Source: Silene latifolia (Eukaryota > Streptophyta > Magnoliopsida > Caryophyllales > Caryophyllaceae). From it: DNA of 64,000 bases. The position numbers were made by a program, and so were the translations under genes. The notes under the pieces were generated by a model. It was not told the DNA's origin. It did no database searches and saw only the letters and a program-made list of their open reading frames with translations. The first letter of the stretch is position 1, and every line of letters begins with the position of its first letter. Below, in pieces: positions 56,834 to 64,000 of the stretch. The stretch is taken from contig NC_133534.1 of the NCBI RefSeq assembly GCF_048544455.1, forward strand, positions 34,844,217 through 34,908,216. Direction: 5' to 3'.

Positions 56834-57390
56834 TAAATGGTGAAACAAACTACAACAAAGGAGTGGGACATGGATTCCATGTTCCTTTATTATAAACCTC
56901 GACTAAATGCCCCTAAAAGAAAAGAAGATATAGACGACTATGCAATTTATAGACTATACATCTGAGGTAGTACCTCTTATTGTTTATTTTCTGAGTTTTA
57001 TTTTAAAGTTTTTGAGTTCTGCTTTAGTATAAAGTTTTTGAGCACATTTACTAAAATATTACACTACAAAAATATAATATTGCTCAAAAACTATATTTAT
57101 AAATGGTAATATGCTCAGAAAAAATGTGTATATGCTCAAAAACTACAACGTCTGAGGTACTACCTCAGATGCGTAATCCTTTTTCTCACGACTATGAGGT
57201 GAGGTTTAGTAAATTTTTAACATCTATATATTCATAACAAACTAAAAAGAAACTAGTAATTTTGCTTGTAAAAGGTGAGTTAAATATTTGAATTAATAGA
57301 AGTCGTTTCTCTATGAAAGACAAGAGGATCATTTAAAAGTCATCAAGAGTTATGAATGATATAGACTTATAGAGTAGTACACTAATAAAA

Positions 57391-57728
57391 CACAAAGTAC
57401 CCACTTTTTCTCTCTCTGCAACACTATTCATGTGGTCCCCTTTCTCCACTAACCCATTTTGTTACCATTTTATCTCACAAAATATCCGCCACAAATGGTA
57501 ACCCGTCACAAGGGAGACCAATTGTAAAACACAAATTCTTGTTTGTGACGGCACATATCCGTCACTCTTGAGTGACGGATACCATTTTACCTCACAAAGT
57601 ACCCACTTTTTCTCTCTCTGCAACACTATTCATGTGGTCCCTTTTCTCCACTAACCCATTTTGTTACCATTTTATCTCACAAAATATCCGCCACAAATGG
57701 TAACCCGTCACAAGGGAGACCAATTGCT
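57391..57728 (+). repeat. Direct duplication (136 bp) around a hairpin
   Basis: CACAAAGTACCCACTTTTTC...GGGAGACCAATTG occurs at 57,391-57,526 and 57,593-57,728 (offset 202, at most one or two differences). Between them is GTGACGGCACATATCCGTCAC, then GAGTGACGGAT, a hairpin of a common MITE type. Confidence 0.85.
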
Positions 57729-57773
57729 AATAAAATTGGTTAGTAACTTTATAAGTATAGAGAAGTTACTAAG

Positions 57774-58044
57774 GAGGTGTTTGGTTAGTTGGTTTGGAAT
57801 GGAATGGAATGAATTTTAGTTATTTTAGTGTTTGGTTGGGGTATTTTGGAATGGAGTTAGAATTCTGATGAATTCTCATTCCACCCCAACCCCTTGGAAT
57901 CTCATACCCACCTCTTCCAATGGATTCAAACTCCATTTCTTTATATTTATTTTTCTAATTAACCAAACATGGTTTTGAAAGGAATGAAATTGGAACTTCA
58001 TACTTCTATGGTTTCTCATTCCATTCCTAAGTACTCAACCAAAC
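57774..58044. mobile_element. MITE, TTTGGTT type
   Basis: GAGGTGTTTGGTTAGTTGG at the left and CTCAACCAAACT at the right are inverted. The inside is GGAATGGAATG/CATTCCATTCC rich. Confidence 0.55.
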
Positions 58045-58655
58045 TAAATAAAATAAACAATCTCGATGTTAAAATAGAGTTTTCGATCTGTCAAAATCTA
58101 TCCTGACCCAACCACTAAACCCAACCTTGCCCATTTTTTTTTATATATATAAATATAGAGTAGTTACTAACTTCATTTGGTATTTTATAAAGTGACATTT
58201 AAATTACAAATAAATTTTGCTTAAAAATCAAATAACATTTTAGTAACACATTTCACATGATATGTTGAAAGAAAATTATTTTTAAAACCCTTTTAACTTA
58301 AGTATTTCAAATTTTAAGAAGTATATGAACACTTTGACGAAAGCTATTGTATTATACTCCGTATAAAGTTGTAAGTATATGAACATTTCTCTGATTTTTT
58401 TTTTCTTTTAAATACGAAATACTAAATAAAAATCATAACATGATTTCAAGTTTATTATTAGTGTATGGTTTTTTTTAGTTTCTCATGACAAAAAACTAAA
58501 TGATAAATAAAGTGATTTTTTTTACAGGGTGGAATATAGCAATTTTATAATATTTTAAGAAAAAACGATTTAGTTAAGAAAAAATATTTGTGAAAAAGTT
58601 AAGAGGAGAATTACGAGGTCGGAGGGATTTAAGAACTTCATTGATTACTCTCTTA

Positions 58656-59086
58656 GACCATCCCCAAGCAAGGGTCGCGCTAATTAGGTCGCGACCCGGT
58701 TTTACTCTTAATCTCACTTTATTAACCTTGACCCACTTTCACCCTCCCAAGCAAGAAGGTCACGACCTAGGTTATCAACCCAATCATTTCCCACCTTCCA
58801 ACAATTTCAATCATTTCTTACATTATTTACCCCCACTAAAGTTTTTCTCATTTTTTCCAATTATCATTTAATTTATATAACTTAATTTTATTTTATAATT
58901 TTATAAATAATAATTACGAGTAGATGATAAATATTTATCTTTATCTTTAATTCGGATATTAGTAAAATATTAATTTAATTTTACAGTCGTATTTTAACGA
59001 AAATCTATTCAATTTAATAATCGTATTATTATTTTGAACATAATCGAGTCAATATGGTAGCTTTAATACGGAGTATTAAACAAACT

Positions 59087-59122
<36 letters not shown>

Positions 59123-59862
59123 TAAATTTAACGTGGTCAGACGACAAAGACACAACGAACCAAACTCTTCAAGTTTATCCCCCCTTTTCCCAAATTCATC
59201 CCCCCCCCACAACCCAGATAATCAAAGAATCCCCCAAGTGCATCACCATCATCGATCTTCAATATCATAGCCGATTTTCACCATCATCGATCTATTTCTT
59301 GAACGATTACCATCACCGTCTTCACCATTACCTTCACAACCCCAGGTAGCCATGTATTTATCCTTATTTATTTTTTCTGTTTTGATTTTCTTATGTTATT
59401 TATAAAAATGTTAATAATATAATGGTGTATTTGAGAAGATAGAAAAAATAAGAGTCAACATATATCAAAATTAAGCTCATTTAATAGACAATTTATAAAT
59501 ATAGTTCTTTTTTATATGCTCATATTTTTTATTGTTTTGATTTACTGTATAATTTTCATTTAGTTTCTTCATATATTTGTTTTATTTGGAAAATTTGCAG
59601 GCATGCAATGGAGGGAAAGTAACATTTACTTTTGCAGATATCTAGACAAAGACTGAATTGTGTCCTTTTTTTTGTTTGATTAACCAATCAGAGCATGACA
59701 CCTAGCAGGTCATGGATGAGGTCGAGGTCACCAGAAAAGGTCACAAACTGACCTTTACTTGCCTTTGCCATGACCTGGGTCACGCTAATTTTTCCCTTAA
59801 TTGTGATTAAGATGACCCAAGCAAGGTCACGACCTCCTTCACGACCTTGCTTGGGGATGGTC
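58656..59862. mobile_element. PIF/Harbinger-like non-autonomous element
   Basis: 1,207 bp. Termini GACCATCCCCAAGCAAG and CTTGCTTGGGGATGGTC are perfect inverted repeats of 17 bp, flanked by TTA (58,653-58,655 and 59,863-59,865). Subterminal GGTCACGACC repeats. No transposase. The centre has an A33 run and a C-rich, UTR-like stretch (59,160-59,350). Confidence 0.85.
59088..59120 (+). repeat. Poly(A) run of 33
   Basis: 33 A in a row inside the PIF-like element, not at one of its ends. Confidence 0.95.
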
Positions 59863-60102
59863 TTATAGACTTATAGTCTGTCAAGCTTGTCAGGGCATAT
59901 TGCCATATTCTCATCTCCCTATAAAAGCATTTCGTCCAATTTTGTTTAATTTAATCAACTCTACCACCGTTTTAGAGTTTGTACGGGTGATGCTAAAATA
60001 CGCTTGAAAAGATTCGTGTTGATTTGGCTAAGGGGCATTGCATTACGGTGGTTCGTGAGGATAGTGCGTTGGTGTAGAAAGGGGTGCGATTTAATGTACC
60101 GC

Positions 60103-60121
60103 GACATTTATAATGAGATCA
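60103..60121 (+). repeat. 19-bp target-site duplication, left copy
   Basis: GACATTTATAATGAGATCA; the same 19 bases stand at 61,771-61,789. Confidence 0.95.
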
Positions 60122-61770
60122 CGGAGTTAAATTATTCGACTCTCTCTAGTTTTCTCCCCCTTCTCTCTACACAAAAAAACCCCTAAAACTAGACCTTGAT
60201 CCGCCACCTCCTCTTTCCACACATTACCTCCCTTATCCTCCCCTGACCTTTCGCCGGAGATGGGCTCTTCACTGGGCTTATCTCCGGCAAATTCGACTCT
60301 TCTCATTCTTTTTCCTCCGTGGCTCTCTTTCCATCGCGCTTTCTGATGATCGGCCTTGTTGATTGACCGATTGGTTGTGATGTTCGGGCTTGTTTATCCA
60401 CATGGCCTCCCTTTCTTCCGATTCTCCGCCTTGTCTGCGCCGGTCTTGCATGCATCCTTGGTCAGAGGGTGTTCCCCCTTCTCCTCGCCCCTTTCCCTAC
60501 CCCCTGGTAAGGCCCCTTATCCTTGGTTTTCTACTGTCTTGGTGATCGGTTTTGGTGTTGTTGGTGTCAGCCTGTCAGGCCAGCTTTTGTTGTGTTTTGT
60601 CGATGAGCTTGCTTTTCGGGTCTGTTTTGGGACCTATTGGTGATCCCCTAATTTCCCCCACCAATCGATCCTATGTCTTGTGAGACCCTTGTGTCAGTTG
60701 TAGTTTGGGACCGATTGGTGATCCCCCTCATTTCCCCCACCTATCGGTTCTTTGCCCTATCTGTTGCAGTTTGTCACTTGTCTGTGTTAGGTTGATGTTT
60801 TTGGGTGTCGGGTCAGTTTCTTCGTTGGACTTTGTTGGTCTTGTTGCATGCCAGACTGTGGTCTCAGGAGGCTGCCTTTGAGAATTGTGGTTTGGTCTGG
60901 GTTTTCGTGTGGTCCCTTTGTCTGACCGACCAGTTTCGGTGGTCTTGTTGTGGTTGTTGGGTTCGTCTGACCTTTTGTCTTAAGTCTGCGGTTGAAGGTT
61001 CTTTATGGGTATGTAAAGTGTCACGGTTGGGTTGAGTAGGGGCCTGGTAGCTGTGTTGGTTTGGTCGGATGCGGTGGTCACTTTTACAAACTTATGGTGT
61101 TTAAATTTTCGTTAAGTTGTTTTATGTTAGTCCAAATAATTTTAGCCGTTCATTCAAGGATGTTTTGGGTGTCTTGTCCCTGTATCCTTGGGTTTTTCGC
61201 GATAGCTGGCTCCACACGGATGTCTCGGGTGTCCTACCCGGTATCCCTGGGGTTTTGGTTATTCTTAAGGAAGATTGGTGTCTGGTTCGGGTTGGATCCG
61301 TCGGTAGACGTTGCTTAAAAGCAAAGATGGACAGAAGATTGGATGAGGGGTTTTCCTTGATGTGGTTTGTGTGCATCCTGGGTTTGTTGATCCGTCGATC
61401 TTGTGATAGTCGAGTTCGTTTGTCTTGGTGTAGGAGTCCATGCTCCATCGGAAGCAGCTTGTTGTCTGTTACCCACCTTTCTTTTCTACACTCTTGTGGC
61501 GTAAGTACACCACGCCATCGTCACTCCGCTACTCACTTGCATCGGGGGTTTTCATGAGATTTTAGATGCTTGCAAGACGAGGATAAGGAGGCTCGCCCAA
61601 CTTTTCCGTACTCCACCAACCTGATTTTAATTCCCGACATTGTCTTTTGCTTGTTTTTTATAGTTCTATCTTATGATGTTTACTTACGAGTGTAATAAGC
61701 GCATTGTATGCCCGAACTTTATGTAGGTTGACCTTTCTCTACTGCTGTCAAAAAAAAAAAAAAAGAAAAA
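60122..61770 (+). mobile_element. Non-autonomous LINE-like retroposon
   Basis: 1,649 bp between perfect 19-bp target duplications, ending in an A-rich tail (A15 G A5). These are the marks of target-primed reverse transcription. It carries no reverse transcriptase or endonuclease motif, so it is either a LINE derivative without coding capacity or a retroposed transcript. A C/T-rich 5' part (60,140-60,330) is followed by G/T-rich sequence. An internal repeat (GGGACC(T/G)ATTGGTGATCCCC) occurs at 60,629 and 60,708. The open frames inside (for example 60,356, 61,061, 61,117) have no recognised domain. Confidence 0.8.
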
Positions 61771-61789
61771 GACATTTATAATGAGATCA
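61771..61789 (+). repeat. 19-bp target-site duplication, right copy
   Basis: Identical to 60,103-60,121. Confidence 0.95.
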
Positions 61790-63439
61790 AGGAATGATAC
61801 ACAAAAATACTCAAGTCCATAACATTCGTAATGCTTTTTTGCTCAACGTAAACAACAATAATACACTGAGTGCTCAACATTCATTTGTTTTATCAACCGT
61901 AGCCATCTAGCAACACGATAGTAATACTTGAAGTCATTAATCACCACAGAAAATGATAAATTTCAAATATATGAATCTAATTGGACTGATCGAAGCAAGG
62001 GATGTTGAACGAAAATGGTGTTAGTTGTGAAGGGAGGAAAAAAATCAATTGGGTAAAGGAATGAAATGACAACGGTAAAATTGTAAAAAGCGTATGTAAA
62101 AGAGTAAACTCTATATGTGAAAAAGCACGACCCAAATTTAATACATGCGATAAACAATAAAGAGGAACAAAATAATATGGAAAACAAGAATCCCCTATTT
62201 ACTAAATGAATAGTTAAACTCACAAATTTTCCCTCCAAAAAGCATCTTTTTAAATAAGGAAGCTATTGATAATTTAATTGTATTCACTAAATAAGGAAAT
62301 TAATAATTATAATGTATTTCATTATATAATTATTTTCATAAAAAATAATCTTTTCATCAAATTATATACTTTTCACTAAACATTAAACTATTATATTTTA
62401 ATTAAAGTATAAATAATATAAGACTATAAACTATTAAATTTTTTATTGATATTATTATTTGATAATGACTTGACTCATACTATGCATAAACAAAACTATA
62501 ACTGGTTTTGATTACTTTCATAACAAAAAAAAAGTTGAGAAAATTTATAAATTGGAATAATTAGCGTTGTGGTATAAAAAATAATTTTAAAAAAAAATGT
62601 ATTTCAGCGCATTACTCAATCCCTCTTGGATTAATTTTCAGTTTTAATTTATTTTTTGCTCGAAACAAAATATAATAACGAGAAAAATAAACAATTAATG
62701 AGATACCACTATTATTTTACAATTCAATTTTACTTAGTTTTCTTGAATAATTTTAAAGTTCAATTTTTTTCCTCAAAATATAATAACGTGAAATATGAAA
62801 AATTAATGAACTGTTAGTTTAGCATGATTAAGTAATACAAAAATAAAAATTCCATAAATACCGCGCATTCATTGCGCCGGATCTAAACTAGTTTTATTAT
62901 TAAAAGATTGAGGGTTACAACTTTCGAGACTCTCTGGATTTCATCCTAAGCGTAGGGTTTTGATAGTACTACGAAGTTCTTATCGACTTATTCTCGTAGG
63001 GAGATGATGAGTTCGTTTTGTAACTTATTTCATCCTACCTACAATTTGGTAATAGGAAGACGGAGTTGTTTGACTTAATCCATCTGCTCTTCTCTAACCC
63101 TAAAGAGGAGGTCTATATTTATAGTCTAGTAGCTCAGAGAGGGTAAGACATAAAATAAATATTCTATAGTATCTTAAGATATTATCACAATTTTTTTTGA
63201 TAATTATCTCCTAATGCTAAAAAAACCATATATTAAATAGATACCAAAATATAAAATTTTGGTATCTACAATAGTACTTGTAAATCTTTGTGCGACATGA
63301 AATAATGTCCACCAATTCTCAATTCAGACGGACCACTTCGTCTGAAAGTTTCAGACGAATATATGTGACCATATAACGATAAAATGTTTTAACTAGTGTT
63401 ACAGTTACAAATTGATGTTCTATTATTTTGATCGAAATG
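61790..63439 (+). other. AT-rich intergenic DNA
   Basis: No gene, RNA or clear element seen. Very AT-rich between 62,240 and 62,830. A GCGCATTCATTGCGCC palindrome-like stretch lies at 62,864-62,879. Confidence 0.5.
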
Positions 63440-63920
63440 TAGTCACATTGAAGTAAGGTTGGGCAACGGTCCAAAACCGAACCGGAATCGACAAAAATCA
63501 TGGACCAGAACCGGACCGGAGTATAAAAATTCAGGTCCGGGACCGGACCGGACCTGAAAAATTTCGGTCCATGACCAGACCGGAATTTGTCATTACATGC
63601 CCACCTTTTCAAACTCCGGTCCAAAAATTTCGGTCCATTGTTGGACCGGATCGGACCAGTTGGACCGAATTAGACCGGATTAAAAATATAAGTTTAAGAA
63701 AAGAAATGCAAATAATAATAATTTTGGGCATTCCGATCCAGACCGGAAAATACCAGTCGCGGACTGGACCGGAAACCGGAATGTTAGAAAATGGTGGACC
63801 GGAGACCGGACCGGAAATATTAATACCGGTTCCGGTCCACTAGATTTCAGTCGGAACCGGTTTATTTTTCCGATCCTGGACCAGTTCCGATCGAATTATT
63901 CTCACCCTATATTTGACTAT
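63440..63920. repeat. CCGG/GGACC-rich repeat block, probably a transposon end region
   Basis: Dozens of short GGACCGG/CCGGTCC motifs on both strands between TAAGGTTGGGCAACGG (63,454) and TTCTCACCCTA (63,900). Dense subterminal repeats like this are usual in hAT and CACTA elements. Ends and target duplication not confirmed. The 63,571-63,843 and 63,319-63,624 frames are products of the repeat. Confidence 0.5.
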
Positions 63921-64000
63921 AAAATGATCACATTTTTATAGTAAATGGACTTGGGTTAGTTAATTAGTTTGGTGAATACTTTAAAAAAAAACAAAAAACA

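Larger units (their letters stand above)
56223..58655 (+). other. PP2C 3' UTR and repeat-rich spacer
   Basis: The first 300-400 bp are probably the 3' UTR. Then come a MITE (56,657-56,833), a 136-bp direct duplication (57,391 and 57,593) and a TTTGGTT-type MITE (57,774-58,044). The rest is AT-rich with no coding signal. Confidence 0.5.

Noticed and set aside
60356-61557. Cys/Trp/Phe/Val-rich proteins of 76-146 codons
   Set aside because: Chance frames in G/T-rich retroposon sequence, no domain, overlapping in several frames.
63319-63843. Proteins rich in PDRT/GPET repeats
   Set aside because: Products of the GGACCGG repeat.

Overview
The window looks like nuclear DNA of a dicot plant. It has two genes with GT-AG introns and plant-type products, plant-type LTR retrotransposons, hAT, Stowaway and PIF-like elements, and AT-rich intergenic DNA. 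Caryophyllales (perhaps Caryophyllaceae) is a weak inference from the repeat style. No bacterial, organellar or viral gene was seen. All names rest on reading motifs; no database search was made.

Layout. (1) 1-1,160: right end of a Tat-type Ty3/gypsy element, with an antisense ORF fragment and a + strand LTR. (2) About 1,240-11,185: a minus-strand Athila-like gypsy element with gag and protease but no recognisable RT, RNase H or integrase. Its gag is split by a solo LTR (TSD ACCAC), which is itself split by a second solo LTR (TSD GTTAA). (3) 11,186-25,480: a decayed Athila-type ORF split by a SIRE-like copia element that has been partly duplicated in tandem and internally deleted (three LTR copies). 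(4) 25,501-27,828: an LTR-like block with paired GCAGCA palindromes. (5) 28,842-34,957: a complete six-exon annexin gene whose first intron carries several transposons. (6) 38,942-43,721: a complete Ale-type copia element with apparently identical 228-bp LTRs and a 5-bp TSD. (7) 43,727-49,165: the 3' end of a gypsy (probably chromovirus) element whose LTR holds a nested solo LTR, which in turn holds a hAT-like element. (8) 51,921-56,222: a complete four-exon clade D protein phosphatase 2C gene. (9) 56,223-64,000: MITEs, a PIF/Harbinger-like element, a non-autonomous LINE-like retroposon with a 19-bp TSD, and AT-rich DNA.

The only intact cellular genes are the annexin (316 codons) and the PP2C (388 codons). 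Nothing suggests they work together. The other coding sequence belongs to mobile elements, mostly broken.

The strongest unexplained signal is a family of short dyad-symmetric 12-mers (ACTCGATCGAGT and variants). They form at least eight arrays in several unrelated elements, with start-to-start spacing of mostly 19-22 bp and gaps of 51-53 bp, close to whole turns of the DNA helix. A second family (GCAGCAnnTGCTGC-like palindromes, exactly 30 bp apart, three pairs) and an 11-bp repeat upstream of another LTR TATA box follow the same logic with unrelated sequence.
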